Below are positions 8,871 through 16,939 of a stretch of DNA of 59,780 bases, piece after piece. The DNA lies in NCBI GenBank assembly GCA_017617575.1, contig JAFZVY010000139.1, forward strand, positions 1 through 59,780. Direction: 5' to 3'. The notes under the pieces were generated by a model, which did no database searches, was not told the DNA's origin, and worked only from the letters and a program-made list of their open reading frames with translations. This DNA is from Bacteroidaceae bacterium. Lineage in GTDB: Bacteria; Bacteroidota; Bacteroidia; Bacteroidales; Bacteroidaceae. A program made the position numbers and the translations under genes. Numbering within the stretch: position 1 is the first letter of the stretch; each line of letters starts with the position of its first letter.

Positions 8871-9545
8871 ATGAAACTAAGAGACAGTCTTAAAATTATC
8901 GCTATTGCCATGTTGATAGAAAGCATAATAGGAGCTTTCAGGCAACCTTATATGGATAACTTCGACTCACTTTACGAGAGCTTCGGACAAGTAGCAACCA
9001 TAGTAAAGTTCTACTACATGGATGTTTCCGTATGGTTGCAGCTTCTCCTCTATCTCCTCTTCTCATGGCACATAGTATGGATGGGCTCAAGAATACCGAG
9101 CAGCAATTTTAGTTCGTACTTCGTACTCGATGCCATCGTGGCTATTGCCAACGCCATAGTCATCACCATGTCATACGACTATGCGGTATATGGCTTCTTC
9201 CTCAAGATTATTGCCGAGGCAGCAGGTATCGTTACTTGCTTCTGTGCAGGATGGGCTTTGTACAAGGACCTTCACATCAAGCCTGTACAGACAATATGCC
9301 TCTCATACTGGGTACTCTCACTCCGTCACCTGCTCTATTGCATGGTACTTGCCATCACAGGTTTCGTTTACGGTCTTGACGGACTTTCATCCGATGCGTT
9401 GCGTAACCACACCACCATCATGATTGCGTGGGGTCTTGTCGTTCCGTTGCTTCTCGTAAGCCGAGTGATGCTCTTCGTGGGAGTAAAGAACCTGAAGATT
9501 AATGCTGACATAAAAGAGAAAGAGCAAGAGTTAAAAGTAGTGTAA
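8871..9545 (+). CDS. six-helix integral membrane protein, unknown
   Basis: 224 residues from ATG 8871. About six hydrophobic helices: around residues 6-22 (LKIIAIAMLIESIIGAF), 50-70 (VWLQLLLYLLFSWHIVWMG), 80-100, 110-132, 145-168 and 185-207, ending in a charged tail (INADIKEKEQELKVV). No motif I recognise. Its 3' end overlaps the end of the convergent cbiB gene by 47 bp. Own promoter, so monocistronic. The family is not recognised; function unknown. Confidence 0.75.
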   Translation: MKLRDSLKIIAIAMLIESIIGAFRQPYMDNFDSLYESFGQVATIVKFYYMDVSVWLQLLLYLLFSWHIVWMGSRIPSSNFSSYFVLDAIVAIANAIVITMSYDYAVYGFFLKIIAEAAGIVTCFCAGWALYKDLHIKPVQTICLSYWVLSLRHLLYCMVLAITGFVYGLDGLSSDALRNHTTIMIAWGLVVPLLLVSRVMLFVGVKNLKINADIKEKEQELKVV

Positions 9546-10518
9546 CTACCATCAATATCTCCGCAACGAGCGATATGCTGACCGACAACAGCATATCGCT
9601 CGTTGTCAGTTTACGGTCATTAGTACCAATATAAGGCTTGTAGAAATACTGCCCGAAGTAATTGTGAGGACCGCCAAAGCGACAGTTTAGTATTCCTGCC
9701 AAGGCTGCCTCTGGCCATCCCGAGTTAGGCGAAGCATGTTTAGGACCATAGAAACCTATGAAGCCAAGGTAATACTTCCAACCCAAGCCATTGCCCTTAA
9801 CCATTCCCACCATACACATCACTTTATAAGCCAAGAGTATGAGGAATGCGGTAAGACGTGCAGGAACGTAATTGGCTACATCGTCTATCCTTGCCGCCCA
9901 ACAGCCGAAATCCTTGTAACGCTCGTTCTGATAGCCTATCATGGAGTCGAACGTGTTTATCATCTTGTAAGCCACCATACCCGGGACGCCAAGGATGAAG
10001 AGCCAAAAGAGAGGGGCAACGACTCCGTCGGACAGGTTCTCGGCAAGCGTCTCAAGGGCTGCCGTTCGGCATTCCTGAGCAGACAACTCGCTCGTGTCCC
10101 TTCCCACTATACGAGCCACCTGTTTGCGTCCGTCCTCCACGCTCCTGTCCATAGCCTCAAACACCATCCTCACCTCCTTACGCAAGGTATGGCCGGCAAG
10201 GCAATAGAAGATAAGCAAGGAGCTGAACACGATGTAAGGCAACTCAACCAGCCATACATTACCCAAAAGATGACTTGGCATGAGACTTGCCACAAGAGGA
10301 GTGAGCGATGCGAGGCACAGGCTCACGAGACAATACACAAGTATGATGCTTGCAACGGAAAACAACGCTCCCTTTGCCATGCGATGATTCCCCTTGTTGA
10401 GCATACGCTCACCCATGGCAATCCACCGTCCCATCCACACTATAGGATGTGGCAGGCGTTCTGGGTCACCAAAGACAAAGTCGAGAAACCAACCGAAAAG
10501 CAAAGGGAGAGTTGCCAT
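9499..10518 (-). CDS. cbiB: adenosylcobinamide-phosphate synthase CbiB
   Basis: 339 residues. CbiB amidates adenosylcobyric acid with (R)-1-aminopropanol phosphate at the inner membrane, late in cobalamin synthesis. Diagnostic sequence: FGWFLDFVFGDPERLPHPIVWMG at the N terminus, the internal ETLAENLSDGVVAPLFW and YKMINTFDSMIGYQNERYKDFG, and SPNSGWPEAALAG near the C terminus; four or five membrane helices. Full length for the family. It lies apart from the main cob cluster, about 4 kb from cobD. Its last codons overlap the convergent gene ending at 9545 and contain a near-perfect 17-bp inverted repeat. Next upstream gene is a BACON-like lipoprotein only 9 bp away (stop at 10528), so co-transcription with it is possible. 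Confidence 0.95.
   Translation of the reverse strand: MATLPLLFGWFLDFVFGDPERLPHPIVWMGRWIAMGERMLNKGNHRMAKGALFSVASIILVYCLVSLCLASLTPLVASLMPSHLLGNVWLVELPYIVFSSLLIFYCLAGHTLRKEVRMVFEAMDRSVEDGRKQVARIVGRDTSELSAQECRTAALETLAENLSDGVVAPLFWLFILGVPGMVAYKMINTFDSMIGYQNERYKDFGCWAARIDDVANYVPARLTAFLILLAYKVMCMVGMVKGNGLGWKYYLGFIGFYGPKHASPNSGWPEAALAGILNCRFGGPHNYFGQYFYKPYIGTNDRKLTTSDMLLSVSISLVAEILMVVTLLLTLALSLLCQH
9564..9605. terminator. 17-bp hairpin inside the 3' end of cbiB
   Basis: Arms 9564-9580 and 9589-9605 (CAACGAGCGATATGCTG and complement) with an 8-nt loop. It lies 19 bp past the stop of the rightward membrane protein gene, yet encodes residues TTSDMLLSVSISLV of CbiB. It probably ends the rightward transcript; no T-run follows. 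Confidence 0.5.
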
Positions 10519-10527
10519 AGTGCCACC

Positions 10528-11088
10528 TTATTTATTAGGGTTCTGTACGAAGTATTGTGTACCTTTCCTCTCGCCACTCATAACGCTAATGGAGAATGTG
10601 CGACGACCCTCGAAAGAAGGAACGGAAACGCTTACCACCTTCTCTTCACAGTTCACCTTAAAACCATCCTCATTAAACTCATAGCAAGGATTAGGCTCGG
10701 AAGACTTTATGGTAAACACCTCAAGAACCTTATTTTGTAAGCTGTCAAGGGCTGCCGCATCAATAGGAACAGTCTTGCTCTCGCCACCATACACCACAAT
10801 CTTGCTATAGCCAACGTGGAACAACTTGGCTTCATAGTCACTTATGTATTTTGCATTATACAACCATGGATTGCCACTCTTGCACACAAAGGTATAGTCA
10901 CCTCCGCTTGCAGGAACAACCACGTATGAGTTACCATCCTCCAGCACCACACGGTTGTAGTTGTCCTCCTCCCATATGATGTTTTCTACCAACTCTGGCT
11001 CGTCATCAGTCTCCTTGTCAGAGCCACAAGAGGCAACAGACATCATCATGGCAGAAGCCATAACATAGACAAAAGCTTTTTTTATCAT
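10528..11088 (-). CDS. small BACON-like lipoprotein, copy 1
   Basis: 186 residues. Lipoprotein signal MIKKAFVYVMASAMMMSVASC (Cys 21) followed by an acidic linker (SDKETDDEPE). The stretch VVPASGGDYTFVCKSGNPWLYN resembles the start of BACON-type immunoglobulin-like domains, in which GG-x-YTF is followed by a conserved Trp; the C-terminal VVSVSVPSFEGRRTFSISVMSGERKGTQYFVQNP fits the closing strands with a final Q. The next gene upstream is a diverged paralogue. Likely a cell-surface or periplasmic binding module; no enzyme domain attached. Confidence 0.7.
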   Translation of the reverse strand: MIKKAFVYVMASAMMMSVASCGSDKETDDEPELVENIIWEEDNYNRVVLEDGNSYVVVPASGGDYTFVCKSGNPWLYNAKYISDYEAKLFHVGYSKIVVYGGESKTVPIDAAALDSLQNKVLEVFTIKSSEPNPCYEFNEDGFKVNCEEKVVSVSVPSFEGRRTFSISVMSGERKGTQYFVQNPNK

Positions 11089-11118
11089 ATCTTGAATTTT
11101 GTTTCTTATCCTACCATA

Positions 11119-11664
11119 CTACTTCTTATCCGCATTCTGGATGAAACACTTGTCATCAAAGATGTCACCTGCAGTAAGGTTCACCTTGAGTGTTCTGCGG
11201 TTCTTACTTGCAGGAATTATAACCCTAACGCTATAATCCGTACAAACAACATGTACGCTATCAACCATTTCCACATAATATGGAGTGTTGAAAGTTTTTA
11301 CAGGATAAGAAGGAGGCATACTATTTATACTATCAAGTGTTGCGCTATCAACCTCCACGGTGTCAGGTTCATCATATGGCACAACAACAGCCCCCGTATC
11401 GCTTGAATAGTAATAATGCATAACACATTCATCACTTGCAGATTCCGCGCCACAAACCCATGGCTTGTAGTTTTGGCAAATAAAAGTGTAGTCACCACCA
11501 GCCTCTGGAACTTCTATATTTCCAGCAGCATCACGCTTATAGCCGTCATGTTCCCATGCCATTGGCTCCCAGTTGCCCAACTCGTCTTCCTTGTCAGAGC
11601 CGCAAGAGGCTGCAGACATCATTATGGCAGAAGCCATAACCAAAATTATACCATTACTTTTCAT
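11119..11664 (-). CDS. small BACON-like lipoprotein, copy 2
   Basis: 181 residues. Signal MKSNGIILVMASAIMMSAASC (Cys 21), then SDKEDELGN. The same layout as its neighbour: EVPEAGGDYTFICQNYKPWVCG near residue 60 and VRVIIPASKNRRTLKVNLTAGDIFDDKCFIQNADKK at the end. Paralogous to 10528-11088 (about 30 bp between them), so a tandem duplication. A promoter-like TAATTTTG (complement near 11691-11698) precedes it. Function unknown; the domain call rests on the GGDYTF-W pattern and the repeated C-terminal pattern. Confidence 0.7.
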   Translation of the reverse strand: MKSNGIILVMASAIMMSAASCGSDKEDELGNWEPMAWEHDGYKRDAAGNIEVPEAGGDYTFICQNYKPWVCGAESASDECVMHYYYSSDTGAVVVPYDEPDTVEVDSATLDSINSMPPSYPVKTFNTPYYVEMVDSVHVVCTDYSVRVIIPASKNRRTLKVNLTAGDIFDDKCFIQNADKK

Positions 11665-11825
11665 TTCAGAATATGTTTTTATTGAATTTGATTACAAAAT
11701 TACGACTTTTTTCCTTTGAGTAAACCATAATCATGTTTTTTCTTCCACATAAAAACAAAAAAGGTTGGCAAAATCCGAAGATAATGCCAACCATAATATC
11801 TTAATTAAATGTCAAAGTCTTATAA

Positions 11826-12353
11826 TTAGAACTTGAATGTCAAACCGAATGAGAGAGCCTCACCATTTGCAGAAAGACCAAACTTGCTGTACAGATCCTT
11901 TACATTGTGGTATCCAAGATAACCAAGCTTAGCATCGAGTTCAACCTTTGGAGAAAGCTCAACCTTTACACCTGGACGTACACCAATGTTGAATAATGTA
12001 GCATCGTCATAGTTACCCTCATAAGAAACCTTACCAAAGCCGAAACCACCATCGATGAAGAATGTAGCAATACCACACTTAGCGAAGTTGTAACGAGCAA
12101 ATGGAGAAATAACGAAAGCATCCTTTGCCTCAGCATTAGCAACATCACCATAATTTGCATATTCAAGCTCGAGAGCGAGATCCCAGTTCTCATCAAGTGA
12201 GTAACCGATTGTTGGAGCGATAGTGAAAGTTGTGTTAGAATCACCAACCTTTGGAGATGTAACATCAAAACCTACTGAACCGCCGAGCCAAACCTGTGCA
12301 GAAGCACAAAGAGAAGAAGCTGCTACAAGAGCAGTAAGAATAATCTTTTTCAT
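11826..12353 (-). CDS. outer-membrane beta-barrel protein (OmpX/OmpW-like size)
   Basis: 175 residues. Signal peptide MKKIILTALVAASSLCASAQ, then alternating strand pattern with about eight amphipathic strands (VWLGGSVGFDV, TFTIAPTIGYSL, WDLALELEYANYG, AFVISPFARYNF, ATFFIDGGFGFG, LFNIGVRPGVKVEL, VELDAKLGYLGYH, ALSFGLTFKF) and a C-terminal Phe, as in small porin-like barrels inserted by BAM. Its leader shares a hairpin and box with the next gene upstream (12928-13596). Role unknown. Confidence 0.85.
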   Translation of the reverse strand: MKKIILTALVAASSLCASAQVWLGGSVGFDVTSPKVGDSNTTFTIAPTIGYSLDENWDLALELEYANYGDVANAEAKDAFVISPFARYNFAKCGIATFFIDGGFGFGKVSYEGNYDDATLFNIGVRPGVKVELSPKVELDAKLGYLGYHNVKDLYSKFGLSANGEALSFGLTFKF

Positions 12354-12360
12354 AATTTTA

Positions 12361-12465
12361 ATGTTAGTTTTTTAGTTTTCCTACTCTTTTTTATCAATTA
12401 GAAATTTTAACATAACGAGGTTTTCGGAATCTCCTCGACCATTGTTTTTTGCGGTGCAAAGTTAA
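12361..12465 (-). promoter_or_regulatory. promoter and structured leader, porin-like gene 1
   Basis: Promoter box TTAACTTTGC (complement 12456-12465) followed on the transcript by a hairpin CGAGG-AGATTCCGAAAA-CCTCG (complement 12416-12437) and then TCTAATTGATAAAAAAGAG and GTAGGAAAAC before the start codon. The same order and loop sequence precede the gene at 12928-13596. Confidence 0.7.
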
Positions 12466-12927
12466 AGCATAAAAAGAAAAACGACCAAGGATTTTTGAGG
12501 GGAAAACCCCTTTTGTTCTATTATCGACAACTTTTTTTGACTAACAGAGCAACCACTCTGAACAAATATCAAGAAAAACAAACATCAAATGTATGGTTTT
12601 AATTGACAAGAATTAGGTAAAAGATAACGAGCGATTGGCCCAAATCCATGGTTCAACAGATGAAAAATATCGTTAATTTGACATTTTGCAACCACGTTAC
12701 GAAGCATCCACTTACCTTTTGCCACATGAACATTCGGGGAAAAATTAGGGAGGGTTAACGAACCATTAACGAAGGATTAAGGAAGGTTGACACTCCGACA
12801 TTTTGCAAGCATTCCATGGTTTTTCATGCTTGATTGATAAAATCAAATCTATGGAGTAAAAACAAAAAAGCTGGCACTATCCGAAGATAATGCCAGCAGG
12901 TTATACGTTTACACCTTATATATAATA
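12466..12927. other. intergenic gap with repeated upstream motifs
   Basis: No gene seen. Stretches such as TTTTGTTCTATTATCGACA and TTGACAAGAATTAGGTAAAA recur in diverged form at the matching distance upstream of the neighbouring porin-like gene (13750-13875), showing that the duplication or shared control extends about 170 bp beyond the promoters. A segment near 12740-12800 is rich in GGTTAACGAACCATTAACG-like repeats. Confidence 0.5.
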
Positions 12928-13596
12928 TTAGAATACCCAACCGAGGTGAAGAGCAGGTTCAGCATATAAGCCGAAAGAAGTTTTGCTCCTGTTGCTCTCC
13001 CTCTTAATTGTAGTATCGCCTTCCTTGATTTCAAAATCCTTGTATGATCTTGTAGAGAGTGAAACACCAAACTCTGCACCCACATAAAGGTTCTTGTAAA
13101 CAAAGAAGTTTATGCCTGTGAATCCATTGAGACTGAAAGTTGTTGAGCAAGGATTAACATTGTTTTCAGCAATATACCATCCATCATCAGCAATAGTACC
13201 ACTAGAAAGCTCTTTATTACCAACCTTTGCACCACCGAATGATGAAGAAAAACCAAGCTGACCACCAGCATACAAGTCAAGACGGCCAAAAGAAGCAAAG
13301 TGATTCTCAATACCCAAGTCGAGAGAGAAAGAACCAGAATGCTTGCTTACGTCATTATCACCCTGCTTGTCAGAAGTACCATCGTAAGCAAAACCAAGGT
13401 TGAGACGAACAGCATTCTTGTCAGAGATGAAATATCTTGCGTTGATAGAACCGCCATTAAGTCTAGTTGTGTTGAAACTTGTAGAGAATGGATTGAAACC
13501 TACCTCAAGGGCGATGTCACCAGTCTTTGACTCATACTGTGCATTAGCGCACAAAGAAAATGCTGCAACAAGTGCAGAAAGTACGATCTTTTTCAT
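12928..13596 (-). CDS. outer-membrane beta-barrel protein
   Basis: 222 residues from ATG 13596 (an upstream TTG at 13614 is not preferred). Signal peptide MKKIVLSALVAAFSLCANAQ nearly identical to that of the gene at 11826-12353. Strands typical of an eight- to ten-stranded barrel (GDIALEVGFNPFS, INARYFISDKNAVRLNLGFAYDG, GSFSLDLGIENHFA, RLDLYAGGQLGFSS, TSFGLYAEPALHLGWVF). C-terminal residue is Phe, as usual for BAM substrates. The mature part differs from its neighbour, but the leader is shared. Confidence 0.85.
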   Translation of the reverse strand: MKKIVLSALVAAFSLCANAQYESKTGDIALEVGFNPFSTSFNTTRLNGGSINARYFISDKNAVRLNLGFAYDGTSDKQGDNDVSKHSGSFSLDLGIENHFASFGRLDLYAGGQLGFSSSFGGAKVGNKELSSGTIADDGWYIAENNVNPCSTTFSLNGFTGINFFVYKNLYVGAEFGVSLSTRSYKDFEIKEGDTTIKRESNRSKTSFGLYAEPALHLGWVF

Positions 13597-13706
13597 AAAT
13601 TTTTTCTTGTTCAAAAATAAATAGTTTTTCCTACTCTTTTTACCAATTAGAGAATTCCCACGAACGAGGTTTTCGGAATCTCCCCGTCCTTTTTAGCGGG
13701 TGCAAA
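13597..13706 (-). promoter_or_regulatory. promoter and structured leader, porin-like gene 2
   Basis: Promoter box TAAATTTGCACC (complement near 13700-13710). The leader hairpin CGGGG-AGATTCCGAAAA-CCTCG (complement 13665-13686) keeps the loop of leader 1, with a stem base changed A to G as a wobble pair. It is followed by TCTAATTGGTAAAAAGAG and GTAGGAAAAAC. Conserved structure with a conserved loop argues for a regulatory RNA element. Confidence 0.7.
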
Positions 13707-13710
13707 TTTA

Positions 13711-14284
13711 GAGCATAAAGCTAATATTGACCAAGAAAATTTAAGAAGAAAAGCCGATTTGTTCCATTATAGATAAATCATTTTAACTTATAGAACATAT
13801 CATCTTAACAAAAATCAAGATTTATCGACATTAAAAGAGCAGTTTTTATTGACAGAAATTAGGTAAAACAAAACGAGTTGTTACAGAAAATCCTTGGTGT
13901 AGATAACGAAAGCACACAAAAAAAAGTTGCCACTTCTCAACGAAGTAGCAACTATTTCCCAAAAGTCTTAACAGACCACTCTGTATAAATATTTGGCATA
14001 AGGATATACGTAATTGATGAACTAAAGAAAAAGCTATTATTAATTTTTGAACATTGCAAAGATATGAGCATTCCCGTAATTACACTTTCACTTACAACGC
14101 AAATACATACCAAATTACATTTGAGACATTTTTGTTTGTCTTATTTAGGAAAGGAACATACATTTGAGACATAACTTATTGTAATTATTGTCAAAAATCG
14201 GAACTCACAAAGCAAGTTTATGAAAAAATTTTTAAGCGACTATTCAAAGAATTGATAGCTTTCCCCAAAGATTGCTTCTTAATT
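13711..14284. other. gene-free gap downstream of cobD
   Basis: No ORF with family features. It holds motifs shared with 12466-12640 (TTTATTGACAGAAATTAGG) and a 13-bp direct repeat ACATTTGAGACAT at 14117-14129 and 14160-14172. A/T-rich. I see no clear terminator for cobD. Confidence 0.4.
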
Positions 14285-15295
14285 TCACAAAAACAGCCAC
14301 TCTCCAATAGCATCTATGAGTTCGTCGTTCTCCTCTTTTTCCTGTACGGCAATACGGAAAAATGACGAATCAAGTCCTTCAAAATTGCCTGCATCACGAA
14401 TAAGTATGCCATGTTGAGTGGCAAGGTACTCCTTCAGGGAAGATGCTTTTCCCATCCTTAACTTGCACAACAGAATATGTGTGTCGGATGGCCATGTCTC
14501 TATGCAACCCAGTTTCTGAAGTTTCTCAGCCACCCTCTCACGTTCCGCAACGAGCGTGTCAACGTCAAGACGGTACTCATCCTCATGCGCAAGGAGGTAA
14601 TGACCTGCATCTATAGCAACCTGATTGACCGACCACGGCATTCGCTGAAGCCTTATGTTCTGAAGCAAAGCCTTGCTTGCCGTGATATAGCCGATGCGAA
14701 GTCCCGGAACGGCATACTCTTTAGTCATGCTATGAAGCATGATGACATTAGGCAATCCCACCGCTTCCTTTGGCGTAATCTGAGGCTTGAGGGTGAAAGG
14801 CGCATAACTTGCATCAAGCACAAAGATGACATCCTCATGTGCCTTGAAGCATTTCATCAACTCATCCTTATCTATTACGCTTCCCGTAGGATTATTAGGA
14901 TTGCACAACCACACCATCTGCGCACGCTCAGGTATCTGGTCGAGTGCATAGATGGAACATAGCGTGTGCTCGTGTATGCGACAGGCATCCGCATATTCGG
15001 AGAACGTAGGCATGAGTATTGCCGTCTTACTCCTTCGGAATGTCTGGGCAATAAAATATATTGCCTCTGTTGCGCCATTAGTCACACACACCTCGTCTGG
15101 CTTGATGCCAAGCATCATGGCAAGCTCTGCCTCCAGAGAGGTAGGTGAAGGCTCTGGATACGAAGCCACATTATCCAACTTATCTGCAAGATAACAATAC
15201 AATCCTTCATGGTCGAAGTGATTATACACATTTGAACTGAAATTTATACGTATATCCTTGTACCTATATACGTCATCTCCGTGACCGTTAAGCAT
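14285..15295 (-). CDS. cobD: L-threonine-O-3-phosphate decarboxylase CobD
   Basis: 336 residues from ATG 15295 (the in-frame TTG at 15301 is less likely). PLP-dependent fold-type I aminotransferase-like enzyme that makes the aminopropanol phosphate used by CbiB. Characteristic sequence: LNGHGDDVYRYKDIRINFSSN at the N terminus, YPEPSPTSLEAELAMMLGI, VTNGATEAIYFIAQTF, VWLCNPNNPTGSV and the PLP lysine in SMTKEYAVPGLRIGY. It lacks the zinc-binding C-terminal extension of some enterobacterial CobD proteins. It follows cobQ by about 28 bp on the same strand, so co-transcribed. A histidinol-phosphate aminotransferase is the alternative, but the N-terminal motif and context favour CobD. Confidence 0.9.
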   Translation of the reverse strand: MLNGHGDDVYRYKDIRINFSSNVYNHFDHEGLYCYLADKLDNVASYPEPSPTSLEAELAMMLGIKPDEVCVTNGATEAIYFIAQTFRRSKTAILMPTFSEYADACRIHEHTLCSIYALDQIPERAQMVWLCNPNNPTGSVIDKDELMKCFKAHEDVIFVLDASYAPFTLKPQITPKEAVGLPNVIMLHSMTKEYAVPGLRIGYITASKALLQNIRLQRMPWSVNQVAIDAGHYLLAHEDEYRLDVDTLVAERERVAEKLQKLGCIETWPSDTHILLCKLRMGKASSLKEYLATQHGILIRDAGNFEGLDSSFFRIAVQEKEENDELIDAIGEWLFL

Positions 15296-15323
15296 AAGCA
15301 AAAGCCCCTAAAATAATGAATTA

Positions 15324-16880
15324 TTAATTCTTAATTATCTCATATATCTTATTTATATCCACATATCGCCTTACGTGTTCTGCAAGTTGGTCATACTGCC
15401 TATCCTTGAACTCCTCGGCAGTCATGACAGGTGCTTCGCTGGCACGCTTGGCAAGAGGACTTACCACATAATCTATGACAGCAGGATTGTCAAGTATGCC
15501 ATGAACATAAGTACCAAGGCACTTGTCCTGAATATAAACGAGAGGTAACTCTTCTTCCGCAAACTGTTCGTGGCGTTCTCCATCCCCATAGAGTGGGAGG
15601 GCTGGTGAGAGGGTCTGCATCTTCTTCCTTGTCCTTCCCTGATGAATCTCATATCCCTTGCAAGGCTTACCGTCGAACTCGAACTCTACCTGTTGCGTCA
15701 CCTTATCGGCTGTCATAACCGTCTCAAGAGGCAGGATGCCAAGACCTGGGAGACAAGGCACACTACCTTCCACGCCATCGGGGTCGCTCACCATCTGCCC
15801 GAGCATCTGATAGCCACCACATATACCTATGACGGTCTTACCATCCTTGTGCGCACGTATTATTGCTTGTGCCACCCCATTGCGACGAAGCTCGCCAAGG
15901 TCGTCAAGCGTTGCCTTCGTACCCGGAAGGATGATGATGTCCGCCTTCTCTATATCCTTTATATTATTTGTATAGAAAAGATTCACTCGCTCGTCTCTCT
16001 CAAGGATGTCAAAATCCGTGAAGTTGGAGATATGTCTAAGCAAGATAACCGCCACCTGCACTTTACGGCATAACTCGTATTGTGGTGACTCATTCCCCTC
16101 ACCCTCGAGGGAGGTCGGGAGGGGGGCCTTCCTTTTCCTATCAAGTTCCACGCTATCCTCTTCCTCTATGACAATATCCTTGAACATAGGAACAACACCA
16201 AGGACAGGCACTCCACATAGTTCCTCCATCATCCTTCGTCCTTCGTCAAAGAGACGTAGGTCGCCACGAAACTTATTGATGATAATACCCTTTATCCTTG
16301 CCTTATCCTCTGGTGTCTGCAACATGATACTTCCATACACGCTGGCAAACACGCCACCACGGTCGATGTCTGCCACAAGTATGACATCTGCATCAGCATG
16401 ACGTGCCATAGGCATATTGACAAGGTCAGAATCACGCAGATTTATCTCCGACACACTTCCTGCACCCTCCATGACGATGGGATTATACTTGACAGCAAGA
16501 CGGTCGAAAGCATCGTTTACCGCCAGCCTCAGCTCTTCCCTACCCTCCTTACGGAAATAGTCGTAAGCAGAGCGGTTACCAATAGGCTTGCCGTTGAGCA
16601 CAACCTGAGTGGTATGTTCCGAGTTAGGTTTCAGGAGCAAAGGGTTCATGTCTGTATGTGGAGCCAGTCGTGCCGCCTCTGCCTGTACGGCTTGTGCACG
16701 TCCAATCTCATATCCCTCAGGTGTGGCATACGAGTTGAGAGCCATATTCTGCGCCTTGAACGGAGCAGGATGATAGCCATCTTGTAGAAAGATACGGCAA
16801 AGAGCCGTGGCAAGCACGCTCTTTCCCACGTCACTACCCGTTCCCACCAGCATCACAGGATGTAATCGTTGTTCTGTCAT
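15324..16880 (-). CDS. cobQ: cobyric acid synthase CobQ/CbiP with repeat-derived inserts
   Basis: 518 residues. Glutamine-dependent amidation of the b, d, e and g carboxyls of adenosylcobyrinic acid a,c-diamide. N-terminal ATPase-like domain with P-loop GTGSDVGKS (13-21) and FKAQNMALNS; C-terminal class I glutamine amidotransferase domain with nucleophile C354 in GICGGYQMLG and H460 in GTYVHGILDN. The linker (residues about 251-264) reads APLPTSLEGEGNES and is encoded by a G/C-rich repeat (16092-16128) of the type seen between genes here; a second repeat-like stretch, LSPALPLYGDGE (about 424-435), precedes the catalytic His. Both lie outside the catalytic motifs, so the enzyme is probably active. 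Confidence 0.95.
   Translation of the reverse strand: MTEQRLHPVMLVGTGSDVGKSVLATALCRIFLQDGYHPAPFKAQNMALNSYATPEGYEIGRAQAVQAEAARLAPHTDMNPLLLKPNSEHTTQVVLNGKPIGNRSAYDYFRKEGREELRLAVNDAFDRLAVKYNPIVMEGAGSVSEINLRDSDLVNMPMARHADADVILVADIDRGGVFASVYGSIMLQTPEDKARIKGIIINKFRGDLRLFDEGRRMMEELCGVPVLGVVPMFKDIVIEEEDSVELDRKRKAPLPTSLEGEGNESPQYELCRKVQVAVILLRHISNFTDFDILERDERVNLFYTNNIKDIEKADIIILPGTKATLDDLGELRRNGVAQAIIRAHKDGKTVIGICGGYQMLGQMVSDPDGVEGSVPCLPGLGILPLETVMTADKVTQQVEFEFDGKPCKGYEIHQGRTRKKMQTLSPALPLYGDGERHEQFAEEELPLVYIQDKCLGTYVHGILDNPAVIDYVVSPLAKRASEAPVMTAEEFKDRQYDQLAEHVRRYVDINKIYEIIKN
16092..16128. repeat. G/C-rich repeat inside cobQ
   Basis: CCCCTCACCCTCGAGGG followed by AGGTCGGGAGGGGGGCC: same composition and order as intergenic units at 53980-54029 and 54041-54090. 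It is translated in frame as the interdomain linker of CobQ. Confidence 0.65.
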
Positions 16881-16939
16881 TTGAGTTCAAGAATTAAAAA
16901 GTCGTGTAAAATTACACTTTTTTGTTCTAAAGACAAAAT

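Noticed and set aside
9736-10740. 334-codon plus-strand frame opposite cbiB and a lipoprotein gene
   Set aside because: Composition rich in His, Thr and Arg without domain features; it is the mirror of genes with clear families.
14117-14172. 13-bp direct repeat ACATTTGAGACAT as an attachment site
   Set aside because: Only 43 bp apart in A/T-rich sequence, with no integrase or tRNA nearby; noted within the gap description only.
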